Shown: piece by piece, positions 38,031-45,811 of the stretch | Layout of the letters: each line of letters starts with the position of its first letter | Numbering within the stretch: the first letter of the stretch is position 1 | From: Bacteroidetes bacterium OLB12 | GTDB taxonomy: Bacteria > Bacteroidota > Bacteroidia > Cytophagales > Cyclobacteriaceae | NCBI GenBank assembly: GCA_001567185.1 | Contig: LNFR01000089.1 | Coordinates: 1 to 64,000, forward strand | Direction: 5' to 3' | DNA: 64,000 nucleotides | The notes under the pieces: model-generated | What the model was told of the DNA's origin: nothing | The model's input: only the letters and a program-made list of their open reading frames with translations | Database searches by the model: none | Program-made: the position numbers and the translations under genes

Positions 38031-39418
38031 ATTTTTTCTGCCAGCAATACGGCCTTTCGCAATGCTTCTAATTTATTGTTCACTTCCTGTAACTCACTCT
38101 CTGCTTTTGATTTTGAAACCACACCCGCACCCGCCTGGTAAATCAACTGATTGTCCTTACTTAAAAATGTACGGATCATAATGGCGTGGTTAAACGAATC
38201 ATCAAATCCTAAAAACCCAATGGCACCTCCGTAAAAACTGCGGTTCACGTTTTCATATTGATCGATCAATTTCATCGCCATGTGTTTGGGTGCCCCCGAA
38301 AGCGTACCAGCCGGAAATGTATCGGCTGCCATTTTTACTACCGATGACTCGGGCCGCAGGGTTCCGGTAACTTTCGATACCAGGTGGATTACATGCGAGT
38401 AATATTGTATCTCTTTGAAAACCTCTACACGCACTGCCTCTGCATTGCGGCTCATATCATTACGGGCCAGGTCAACCAGCATGATATGTTCGGCATTTTC
38501 TTTTTCATCGGCCGACAGGCGCTCGGCCAGTTGGGCATCTTCCTGATCGTTGCCAGATCTTCGAAACGTGCCGGCTATCGGGTAAATGTGAGCCTTTCCG
38601 TTTTTAATCTGAATTTGCGCTTCGGGCGAAGACCCAAAGAGTTTAAAATTTCCATAATCGAAATAGAACAAGTAAGGCGATGGATTAATGGAACGCAAAG
38701 CCCGGTACACATTAAATTCATCGCCTTTAAATCCGGTAATAAACCTGCGCGAAAGTACAATCTGAAACACATCGCCCCGAAAACAATGTTGCTTGCCCTG
38801 GTTTATGATTTGAAGAAACTGCTCGTCCGTATAATTTGATTGTTCATTGTGCGTTCGGCTAAACGAAAAGGTGGTTACCCGATTGTTGTTAATCAATTGC
38901 TCCAGGCGCGGTAGGGTACTTTCGTTTTGATGTGATTCCGGCTGATGCTCGAACAACGTCATTTCGTTATGAAAATGATCTACCACAATTACATACCGGT
39001 AAAGGGAATACATCATATCCGGAATCTGCGGCCCGGCCGATTGTATGGCGATCTCTTCAAAGTACTGCACGGCATTGTAGGCGATGTAACCAAACAACCC
39101 GGCATGCGGGTAGCGCGTTGGCACCGCTTCCACCTGAAAAGAGTTTTTAAACGTTTCGAATGCGGAAACCAGGTGCTGGTTGGCCAGATTTGTTTTTCTG
39201 ATTTCTGCACCGGGCATGGTTATTTCCACTTCTCCATTGGCCGCTTTAAACGTGGCAATGGGTTCGCAACAGATAAACGACAGGCTGTTTTCATTTCCAT
39301 GATAGTCGGAGCTTTCCAATAAAATACTGGCTGCAAAAACATCGCGCAACTTCAGGTAGATATTTACCGGAGTAATGGTATCGGCCAATAGTTGACGGGT
39401 AAAAGTTCTAAATTTCAT
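38027..39418 (-). CDS. trpE: Anthranilate synthase component I
   Basis: A 463-residue chorismate-binding enzyme making anthranilate. The core has FQIVLSRRF, NPSPYLFYFDYGNFKLFGSSPE, ERLSADEKENAEHIMLVDLARND and FPAGTLSGAPKHMAM, all part of the chorismate/Mg site. The N-terminal ESSDYHGNENSLSFIC segment includes the Leu/Ser region known to bind feedback tryptophan in this family. First gene of the operon, with a terminator hairpin 76 bases upstream belonging to the bTHX gene. Confidence 0.95.
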   Translation of the reverse strand: MKFRTFTRQLLADTITPVNIYLKLRDVFAASILLESSDYHGNENSLSFICCEPIATFKAANGEVEITMPGAEIRKTNLANQHLVSAFETFKNSFQVEAVPTRYPHAGLFGYIAYNAVQYFEEIAIQSAGPQIPDMMYSLYRYVIVVDHFHNEMTLFEHQPESHQNESTLPRLEQLINNNRVTTFSFSRTHNEQSNYTDEQFLQIINQGKQHCFRGDVFQIVLSRRFITGFKGDEFNVYRALRSINPSPYLFYFDYGNFKLFGSSPEAQIQIKNGKAHIYPIAGTFRRSGNDQEDAQLAERLSADEKENAEHIMLVDLARNDMSRNAEAVRVEVFKEIQYYSHVIHLVSKVTGTLRPESSVVKMAADTFPAGTLSGAPKHMAMKLIDQYENVNRSFYGGAIGFLGFDDSFNHAIMIRTFLSKDNQLIYQAGAGVVSKSKAESELQEVNNKLEALRKAVLLAEKI

Positions 39419-39493
39419 GTGCTACTAATTGTTTTTAATGATTCTCCCGCTGGGTATAATCCGCTTATGTTCATTTCATTGTAAAACATTTAT

Positions 39494-39529
39494 AAAATAA
39501 GAAGGCCCACTGTGAACAGCGGGGCCTTC
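39494..39529 (-). terminator. Rho-independent terminator between bTHX and trpE
   Basis: On the minus strand GAAGGCCC (39529-39522) and GGGCCTTC (39508-39501) form an 8-bp stem with inner CTGT/ACAG pairing, followed by TTATTTT. It ends transcription from the bTHX gene before the trp operon; a role as trp attenuator is possible but no Trp-rich leader peptide is seen. Confidence 0.75.
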
Positions 39530-39612
39530 GGCAATATTGTATTTACATAGCAGGGCTGCTCACCAATCGAATTTCGACTTGTGCCACCACCATGCAGTAT
39601 GTACAAACTTCA

Positions 39613-39792
39613 TCATCGTTTATTCAGCTTTTTACGGCTTGGTTTTTTAGGTTTTGCTTCGGCTACCACCGCAGTTGTTTTTTTGGAAGCAGCGCGCTTC
39701 AGGCGGGCCTTAATCTTCTTGCGGTTACGGGTAACTCCAAAAGAACCGATGCTCCGCTTACCTTTCTTTGATTTTTTATCTCCTCTTCCCAT
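39613..39792 (-). CDS. 30S ribosomal protein bTHX
   Basis: A 59-residue, very basic protein starting MGRGDKKSKKGKRSIGSFGV, with the GxGDxKxxxGK...GSFG start typical of the small THX protein bound to the 30S head. The tail is Lys/Arg/Ala rich (KKTTAVVAEAKPKKPSRKK), longer than the Thermus form but usual in Bacteroidota. It has a good promoter upstream and a terminator downstream, so it forms its own transcription unit. Confidence 0.85.
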   Translation of the reverse strand: MGRGDKKSKKGKRSIGSFGVTRNRKKIKARLKRAASKKTTAVVAEAKPKKPSRKKLNKR

Positions 39793-39814
39793 TAAAATTA
39801 GAATATTTGAGCGG

Positions 39815-39845
39815 CAAGTATAGCAAAGGGTTCTTTTACCACAAA
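39815..39845 (-). promoter_or_regulatory. Promoter of the bTHX gene
   Basis: On the minus strand TTTG (39845-39842), exactly 19 bases, then TATACTTG (39822-39815): a near-perfect copy of the Bacteroidota TTTG-N19-TAnnTTTG promoter, 23 bases before the ATG. Confidence 0.65.
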
Positions 39846-39903
39846 ATTTTCCAAACTCTTTTATTCAAAAAATCATCTCTCTTACTCAATACCTCATCCT
39901 GAA

Positions 39904-40455
39904 TTATTCCCGGGTTGAAAGTCGATCAACCGGAAGGGTAAAAAGCACACAATCCTTTAACCGGTTATCCTGGTTTGGAAACCGCCACCAGTCTTTAACC
40001 ACTGCCTCCACCTGAAATCCACACTTTTCCAATACCCGAATGGAGGCCTTGTTGTCAATATCCACAAACGAACCAACCCTGTGCACCGGCAAGGTTAACA
40101 ACAATTGAACAATAGCCCGGGTGGCTTCTGTGGCATAGCCTTTACCCCAATGCAGCGGCCCCAATACATAACCAACCTGAATTTTGCCGGCATCGTTCAA
40201 AAAGCCACAACCACCAATCAATCTATTAAAACCTTTTAGCCTTACTGCAAAGGAATAATCAAGACCTTGTGCCCAGGCGCTGTGTGCATAGTGCAGAAAA
40301 GCACGGGTGTCTTTCAACGATGTATGCGTGGGCCAACTTACATACCGGGTGCTTTCCGGCTTGCTGGCATAGGTATAAAAAATTTCCTCGGCATCGGTAC
40401 CTTGAAGCCGGGTTAAAATCAGGCGCGGAGTTTCAACACGTTCTGGAATTACCAT
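39904..40455 (-). CDS. GNAT-family N-acetyltransferase (RimJ/RimL-like)
   Basis: A 183-residue acetyltransferase starting at ATG 40455 (MVIPERVETPRLILTRL); a TTG 12 bases upstream is possible. The acetyl-CoA binding motif A is seen at GYVLGPLHWGKGYATEATRAI, followed by DIDNKASIRVLEKCGFQVEA, the standard pattern of the RimJ/RimL group that acetylates protein N-termini or small amines. Substrate unknown. It is divergent from the 79-residue protein with only 11 bases between starts. Confidence 0.88.
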   Translation of the reverse strand: MVIPERVETPRLILTRLQGTDAEEIFYTYASKPESTRYVSWPTHTSLKDTRAFLHYAHSAWAQGLDYSFAVRLKGFNRLIGGCGFLNDAGKIQVGYVLGPLHWGKGYATEATRAIVQLLLTLPVHRVGSFVDIDNKASIRVLEKCGFQVEAVVKDWWRFPNQDNRLKDCVLFTLPVDRLSTRE

Positions 40456-40466
40456 ACTTTTACTCA

Positions 40467-40706
40467 ATGGCTAAAGAAAACAATATCGTACATCAATACT
40501 TTAAAAAAGAAATGCCCAATGGTAAAATTCTTTTACGGGTTAACCCCATTCAGTTTAAAGGAACTGAAATATGGGTAAACAAGCAAGGTGCGGAAATGCG
40601 CACGCTTGAGCTTGATGCGGATATCTTTGAAGATCTGAAGTTGGATGGATTTGTGGAGGTAAATCCAATGGAATTTAACCTTTACCTGTCGGGATTATTG
40701 GAGTAG
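40467..40706 (+). CDS. Conserved-looking small protein of unknown function (79 residues)
   Basis: ATG 40467 gives MAKENNIVHQYFKKEMPNGK, followed by a soluble, acidic-ended sequence (LELDADIFEDLKLDGFVEVNPMEFNLYLSGLLE). The codon use is normal for the genome and the frame is open over its whole length. An earlier in-frame start would run through the acetyltransferase gene. I recognise no family. It ends 85 bases before the SRP RNA. Confidence 0.65.
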   Translation: MAKENNIVHQYFKKEMPNGKILLRVNPIQFKGTEIWVNKQGAEMRTLELDADIFEDLKLDGFVEVNPMEFNLYLSGLLE

Positions 40707-40779
40707 TTTGATCGCGTCTTTCCTTGACAAAGTTTTATCCCCACGCATAATAAAGCACTGGCAAATTCAGGTATTTTGT

Positions 40780-40787
40780 TAGTTTTG
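40780..40787 (+). promoter_or_regulatory. -7 promoter element of the SRP RNA gene
   Basis: TAGTTTTG matches TAnnTTTG and lies five bases before the predicted 5' end of the RNA, as expected for a -7 element. The -33 region has only ACTG at the right spacing (40757-40760). Confidence 0.6.
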
Positions 40788-40791
40788 CACC

Positions 40792-40883
40792 GGCAAATCG
40801 GCACGACCAGCTCCTGCTGAACTCCCCCAGGGCCGGAAGGCAGCAAGGGTAGGCGGTTGTAGCGGTGCGATGTTCGGTTTGCC
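40792..40883 (+). ncRNA. ffs: Signal recognition particle RNA (small bacterial 4.5S type)
   Basis: About 92 bases with the terminal stem GGCAAATCG/CGGTTTGCC and the conserved hairpin core GCTCCTGCTGAACTCCCCCAGG-CCGGAAGGCAGCAAGGGTAGGCG, including the GGAA tetraloop and the asymmetric loop bound by Ffh. A T-run (CACTTTTTT) follows and could end transcription. The lack of an Alu domain fits a Gram-negative-type RNA. Confidence 0.93.
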
Positions 40884-40962
40884 ACTTTTTTAACCCCTTC
40901 TTACCTGTGGAGTTTTCTATTTCCACTAATTTTAAGGATCCATTAACCTAATACATTCATAC

Positions 40963-41619
40963 ATGAAATTCTTCATCGACACGGCAAACCTCAACGAAAT
41001 CAAAGAAGCTTACGATTTGGGCGTGCTGGATGGTGTAACTACCAATCCCTCGTTAATGGCAAAAGAAGGTATTGCCGGAAAAGAAAAAGTAATGGCTCAT
41101 TACAAAGCCATCTGTAACATTGTAGATAACAATGTGAGCGCTGAAGTAATTGCCACCGATTTTGAGGGAATTATTAAAGAAGGTAAAGAACTTGCAAAAA
41201 TTGATGATAAGATTGTTGTAAAAGTTCCTATGATCAAGGATGGTATTAAAGCCATTAAGAAATTTTCAAGCGAAGGAATCCGTACCAATTGTACCCTTGT
41301 GTTTTCTCCCGGCCAGGCCATACTGGCGGCTAAAGCAGGTGCCAGCTACCTCTCGCCTTTCATTGGCCGGTTAGATGATATTTCGCAAGATGGGTTGGAA
41401 TTTATTGCACAGGTTCGGTTGATTTACGACAACTATGGCTTTGGTACCGAAATTCTGGCGGCCAGTGTACGCCATTCCATGCACCTGATAAAATGTGCCG
41501 AAATCGGGGCCGATGTTGTTACCTGTCCGCTTAACGTTATTACCGGTTTGCTCAACCACCCGTTAACCGATTCGGGACTGGCTAAATTTTTAGCCGATCA
41601 TAAAAAAGCTAACTCGTAA
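40963..41619 (+). CDS. Transaldolase (TalC/MipB-type, fructose-6-phosphate aldolase family)
   Basis: A 218-residue short transaldolase. It begins [16 protein letters not shown] and has [14 protein letters not shown]; the Schiff-base lysine is Lys87 in [11 protein letters not shown]. The sequence [31 protein letters not shown] is conserved in the family. Members are either true transaldolases of the pentose phosphate pathway or fructose-6-P aldolases; the former is more common when it is the only copy. It is followed by an AT-rich repeat. Confidence 0.92.
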   Translation: MKFFIDTANLNEIKEAYDLGVLDGVTTNPSLMAKEGIAGKEKVMAHYKAICNIVDNNVSAEVIATDFEGIIKEGKELAKIDDKIVVKVPMIKDGIKAIKKFSSEGIRTNCTLVFSPGQAILAAKAGASYLSPFIGRLDDISQDGLEFIAQVRLIYDNYGFGTEILAASVRHSMHLIKCAEIGADVVTCPLNVITGLLNHPLTDSGLAKFLADHKKANS

Positions 41620-41621
41620 GA

Positions 41622-41673
41622 ATTCAAGATTCAAAATTCAAGATTCAAAACTCGAAATAGAATCTTGAATTTT
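41622..41673 (+). repeat. Short AT-rich direct and inverted repeat
   Basis: The 14-mer ATTCAAGATTCAAA occurs twice in tandem (41622-41635, 41636-41649), and AAAATTCAAGATTC (41633-41646) is the perfect reverse complement of GAATCTTGAATTTT (41660-41673), with a 13-base loop. It sits between the transaldolase and ftsE and could be a hairpin terminator or a small dispersed repeat. Confidence 0.75.
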
Positions 41674-41697
41674 AAATCTAAAATTTTGAATTGAACT

Positions 41698-42411
41698 ATG
41701 TTTTCTACCGATCCGGTTGTACGTGTTAAAGAAGCGAGTATTTTTCAGGAGCATAATACCGTGCTCAATGAAATAAGCTTTGAAATTGACAAAGGCGAGT
41801 TTGCCTTTTTAATTGGCCGAACCGGTTCAGGTAAAAGTTCGTTGCTAAAAACCTTATATGCCGACTTACCACTTCGTTTGGGCGATATAAACGTGGCCGG
41901 TTTTAACATCCGCGACATCAAAGCCAGCCAGGTGCCCATGCTAAGGCGTAAGGTGGGTATCATCTTTCAGGACTTTCAACTGTTCCCTGATCGCACCGTG
42001 GGCGAGAACTTAAACTTTGTAATGAAAGCCACCGGTTGGAACGACAGTGCCCGTATGAAAAACCGGTTGGCCGAAGTGTTGATGCAAGTTGGATTAGGAT
42101 CGGTGGAGAAAAAAATGCCGCACCAACTTTCGGGTGGCGAACAACAACGCGTGGTAATTGCCCGCGCATTAATTAATGAACCCCTGATCCTGATTGCCGA
42201 TGAACCCACCGGAAATCTTGATCCGGAAGTGTCCCTTGGTATTCTTAAAATCTTTCAACAGATCAACAAAAGCGGAACGGCTATTCTGATGGCTACCCAC
42301 AGCTACGGGTTGATTAAACGCTTTCCGGCAAGGGTATTAAAATGCGAAGACGGCAAACTGCTGGATAGCAACAAAGATAAGTTTGAACTGAAAAGCGAAG
42401 AAGATTTCTAA
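41698..42411 (+). CDS. ftsE: FtsE-like ABC transporter ATPase
   Basis: A 237-residue ABC ATPase with Walker [11 protein letters not shown]-loop [13 protein letters not shown], signature LSGGEQQRV, Walker [14 protein letters not shown] and switch His in MATHSY. The VRRKVG/VFQDFxLxPxxTVxENL pattern is that of FtsE, which with FtsX controls peptidoglycan hydrolases during division. No ftsX follows: the next gene is convergent and overlaps the stop by four bases. LolD-type ATPases are related, so the identity is likely but not certain. Confidence 0.85.
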   Translation: MFSTDPVVRVKEASIFQEHNTVLNEISFEIDKGEFAFLIGRTGSGKSSLLKTLYADLPLRLGDINVAGFNIRDIKASQVPMLRRKVGIIFQDFQLFPDRTVGENLNFVMKATGWNDSARMKNRLAEVLMQVGLGSVEKKMPHQLSGGEQQRVVIARALINEPLILIADEPTGNLDPEVSLGILKIFQQINKSGTAILMATHSYGLIKRFPARVLKCEDGKLLDSNKDKFELKSEEDF

Positions 42412-42929
42412 ATCGCTGTGTCTTTTCCGGCCCGGGCAGCCCGTTTTGATTCTTCTAACTTCTGAATTTGTTGATTCAGCAAATCTATCCGAACCAGCAT
42501 ATTTAAAACCAACGCATCTTTAACCTGTTCGGTGGGGTTGGTTTTCATTTGTTCAAGCAGCACCTGGTACATCGCATCTAATTTCTCAAAGTCCTGGGCA
42601 AACTGATCATCGGCAAATGTATCGCGGGTATCGCTTATCCATTCCACTTTTTCGGCTATCTGATCAGAATAAAATTTTTCAAGGTTGCGAAATTCACCTT
42701 GCAACTGCGCGGTTTGGCGTTTATCCTGCCCGGCCGGTTTGTTTGTAAATAACAGGAAGCCCGAAACACAAAACAGGATTATGGCGGCAGCGCGCCATAC
42801 GGCAATGTTATGCCACCAGGTGGTTTGGGGCAGGTTCGATTCAATCCCTTTCCAAACCTTTTCGGATGGCACCCGGTTATCGAATGCCTGCCGGTTGTTA
42901 TCAATAAAATCCTTTAAAGAGTCTTTCAT
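42408..42929 (-). CDS. Probable anti-sigma factor-like single-helix membrane protein
   Basis: A 173-residue protein with a cytoplasmic head (about 1-38), one membrane helix (about 41-61, AVWRAAAIILFCVSGFLLF) and a long helical outside part rich in Glu and Leu (SDQIAEKVEWISDTRD, FEKLDAMYQVLLEQMK). Its start overlaps the stop of an ECF sigma gene by four bases, which is the usual arrangement for an anti-sigma or sensing partner. No known anti-sigma motif (HxxxCxxC) is present, so the role is inferred from position and topology. Confidence 0.7.
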   Translation of the reverse strand: MKDSLKDFIDNNRQAFDNRVPSEKVWKGIESNLPQTTWWHNIAVWRAAAIILFCVSGFLLFTNKPAGQDKRQTAQLQGEFRNLEKFYSDQIAEKVEWISDTRDTFADDQFAQDFEKLDAMYQVLLEQMKTNPTEQVKDALVLNMLVRIDLLNQQIQKLEESKRAARAGKDTAI

Positions 42930-43476
42930 ATTTTGCCTTCCTCCAAAAGGTCTTTAAGTTTCTTTTTTGCCCTGTTAAACTGCGATTTAGAAGTGGATTC
43001 GGTTATTCCCATAATCTCGCCTATCTCGGCATGATCATACCCTTCTAAAAGATACAACGAAATTACCGATCGATAGCCATCCGGCAGTTTTTCTATAGCA
43101 TCGCGCACTTGCTCTACCGAAAACGGAAAATGATCCAATTTATTTTCCGGCTCCTCCTCAGGTACATCCCACCGGTCGTCATCGGGTATTCGGTCGGCCT
43201 TACGCTTTTGCAGGTAATTAATTGCCTTATTTATTACAATCCGCTTTAGCCAGGCCCCAAAGGTAGAATCGCCCCGGTAATGATTCAGGTTACGAAACGC
43301 ACTGATAAAAGCCTCTTGCAACACATCTTCGGCCTCCTCGGGGTTATTTACAATCCGGTAGCTACATTATACATACTGCGGCTGTAAAGTTTATAAAGTC
43401 GGTAATAGGCCTCCCGGTCGCCCTGGCGGCAACGGTCTATTAATTCATGATGTATATGTATGGCCTGAGCCTCCAA
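42926..43476 (-). CDS. ECF sigma-70 family RNA polymerase sigma factor, split by a one-base deletion
   Basis: About 183 residues. A TTG start at 43476 gives MEAQAIHIHHELIDRCRQGDREAYYRLYKLYSRSMYN, the usual sigma-2 start. The frame breaks at about 43360-43365; one more base joins YRIVNNPEEAEDVLQEAFISAFRNL (sigma 2.2-2.4). Sigma-4 is ALPDGY-like (EKLPDGYRSVISLYLLEGYDHAEIGEIMGITESTSKSQFNRAKKKL). It is co-transcribed with the membrane protein downstream, its likely regulator. Confidence 0.87.
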
Positions 43477-43529
43477 TTAAAACAGTACTGGTGCTAATGA
43501 CCTACCGACAACCTAAAAGGTTGCACCCC

Positions 43530-44276
43530 CTATTTCACTTTGTTCAGATTCTGTTTGGCCAGCACAAAGTCGGGGGCCGTAGCCAGGGCCTGATCAAACA
43601 GCTTTTTAGCTGCTGCTTTGTCGCCCAAATGATCCAATACGGCCAGCCCTTTCAGGTTCCATAAGGCAACAGTCATGGGGTATTCCTTTGGTTTATTCTC
43701 CACATCGTTGAACACGACCTTTGCCGTTTGCACCTCGGTATTTGCTAACAGAATATCAATAGACGTGATGGCCTCGTTGTAGCGCTTAAGTTCGTATTGA
43801 AGAAAGGCCATTTTATACAACATGTTCATATTGTTACTCAACAGGTATAAGCTCTCGTAACTTTGCAGGGCACGGTCGTTTACACCCATTGCCTCGTATC
43901 CGATGGCGGCAATCTCAAGGGCTGCTGTGTTCTTTGGATTACGGGCAAGCAATTGTTGTGATACCAACACCGCGGGCACATGCTGTTGGTTTTCATAATA
44001 GTAATAGGCCAGGCTTAAAATCAGGGAGTCGTTCTGTGGATTCTCAACAATCAGATCATACAATGCACTTTTGGCCACTTCATAGTCATTCCACTTTACC
44101 GCAGTTGCATACTTTTTATAAAAATGTTCGGTAAGCGAACTTACACCAGCTGGCTGGGGTTCGGGTTGAGGTTGAGTTTTTGATTGGGTTTTAGGCTGCT
44201 CTGCTTTTGCGGGTTGCTTTTGCGCAAAGGTGTTTAGCGAAACACTTACCAGAAACAGGATTACGAACTTTTTCAT
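43530..44276 (-). CDS. Periplasmic tetratricopeptide-repeat protein
   Basis: A 248-residue protein with a signal peptide (MKKFVILFLVSVSLNTFAQ), a Gln/Lys/Pro-rich linker (KAEQPKTQSKTQPQPEPQPA) and about five TPR-like units (residues 50-245), such as NTAALEIAAIGYEAMGVNDRALQSYE and ALWNLKGLAVLDHLGDKAAAKKLFDQAL. No enzyme motif. It probably acts as a periplasmic scaffold; partner unknown. It is upstream of the sigma gene on the same strand with a 53-base gap. Confidence 0.83.
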   Translation of the reverse strand: MKKFVILFLVSVSLNTFAQKQPAKAEQPKTQSKTQPQPEPQPAGVSSLTEHFYKKYATAVKWNDYEVAKSALYDLIVENPQNDSLILSLAYYYYENQQHVPAVLVSQQLLARNPKNTAALEIAAIGYEAMGVNDRALQSYESLYLLSNNMNMLYKMAFLQYELKRYNEAITSIDILLANTEVQTAKVVFNDVENKPKEYPMTVALWNLKGLAVLDHLGDKAAAKKLFDQALATAPDFVLAKQNLNKVK

Positions 44277-44302
44277 TATTAAAATATTAATTGAGTTGTA
44301 AG

Positions 44303-45727
44303 TTAATTCTTTGATTCTTCATTTACATACAAGCCCCGATCGGCAGCCAGTTTTAACATTAATTCATAGGCTTCCTCGCGAGCGTTCCGGATGGTTCCCT
44401 CCAGGATAGCCTCCTTGATAGCCTCCTTTATTTCACCAATTATCGGGCCAGGCGGAATGTTAAACAACTTGATGATCTCATCGCCCGAAACGGGTGGCTG
44501 AAACTGGCGGATGTGGTCGCGTGCTTCCAGGTCGGCCATTTTTTGTTCAACCTTGTCGAAATTTTTCAGGTACCGGGCTACCTTTTCGTTATTCTTGGAA
44601 GTAATGTCAGCCCGGCAAAGCATCATCAGCGCATCGGCATCTTCTCCGGCTTCAAATAATAATCTTCGAATAGCTGAGTCGCTCACCTCCTTAACCAATG
44701 CAATGGGCCGCAAATGTAACCGCACCAGTTTTTTGAACAAACACCATCTTCTCATTCATGGGCAGCTTAAGCCTGCGAAAAATACCCGGCACCATGCGGG
44801 CGCCTTTATCCTCGTGCCCATGAAAAGTCCAGCCCACCTCTTTATCGAAACGTTTGGTTGCAGGTTTTGCAATATCATGCAGTATGGCAGCCCACCGTAG
44901 CCACAAGTCATCCGAAACCTTTGCTACATTATCCAACACCTGGAGTGTGTGAAAGAAATTATCCTTGTGCGCTTTGTTGTCCTGGTATTCTACCCCATGC
45001 AGAGCAACCATCTCCGGAAAAAACTTCTTCAACAATCCGCTATGAAAAAGTAATTTGAATCCATAGGAGGGCAATTTCGATTCAATAATCTTGTTTAGCT
45101 CGGTGGTAATACGTTCCATTGAAACGATGCGGAGGCGATCTGCATTTTTTTCGATGGCTGCATAGGTTTCAGGTTCTATATCAAACGAAAGTTGCGATGC
45201 AAACCGCACCGCGCGCAACATCCGCAGGGGATCGTCCGAAAAGGTTATGTTCGCATCGAGCGGTGTTTTGATGATTTTTTCTTCCAGGTGTTTCAATCCT
45301 CCAAAAGGGTCAATCAACTCGCCTAAGTCCTCAGCATTTAAACTGATGGCCATGGCATTAATGGTAAAATCCCTTCGTTGCTGGTCTTCTTCTAATGTTC
45401 CATTTTCTACAATCGGCTTGCGCGATTCCTTTCGGTAAGATTCTTTTCGGGCACCTACAAATTCCAATTCTCTATCCTGCCATTTAATCATGGCGGTACC
45501 AAAATTCTTAAACACCACAACTGGCAATTTGCCAAGCCGCACGGCCACGGCTTGAGCCAGCGCAATGCCATTACCAAGACAAACAAAGTCTATATCTTTA
45601 TTTGGTCGGTTTAAAATCAAATCGCGCACATACCCCCCTACTACAAAAGCAGGCATATTCAAATCCTGAGCAGCCTGCGCCACTCTGCGAATATAGAATC
45701 GGATTGAAGGTGTGCCTTAAAATTCAT
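44303..45727 (-). CDS. cca: CCA tRNA nucleotidyltransferase with HD domain, split by two indels
   Basis: About 475 residues. ATG 45727 gives MNFKAHLQSDSIFA, then one base is missing at about 45685-45689 to reach RVAQAAQDLNMPAFVVGGYVRDLIL. The catalytic core is NKDIDFVCLG (metal Asp pair) and RRDFTINAMA, with SDDPLRMLRAVRFA, and an HD phosphohydrolase domain (ILHDIAKPATKRFD, FHGHEDKGA). One extra A (run 44729-44734) splits the C-terminal part; the corrected join is MVFVQKLVRLHLRPIALV. The enzyme adds or repairs the 3' CCA of tRNAs. A small hairpin (45730-45746) lies just ahead of the start. Confidence 0.9.
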
Positions 45728-45811
45728 GAACCTCTCAAAAAGAGGTCAAAGGTAACAGAATAAGCGCAATTTTATCGGCAACCAACCAGGGATATGCGCG
45801 GGATGAACTGG

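Noticed and set aside
39419-39529. Trp attenuator with leader peptide upstream of trpE
   Set aside because: The hairpin fits the end of the bTHX transcript, and no short open frame with adjacent Trp codons was found before trpE.
40269-40466. Longer N-terminal extension of the 79-residue protein
   Set aside because: It would overlap the acetyltransferase gene almost in half and shows no protein-like sequence; the ATG at 40467 is a natural start.
593-45727. Programmed ribosomal frameshifting as a common cause of all split genes
   Set aside because: The breaks occur in unrelated genes, at various positions, need both +1 and -1 corrections, and lack shared slippery heptamers or downstream structures.
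45730-45746. Small hairpin ahead of cca as a terminator or riboswitch
   Set aside because: The stem is only six base pairs with no T-tract and no known riboswitch core; it may only affect the cca start.
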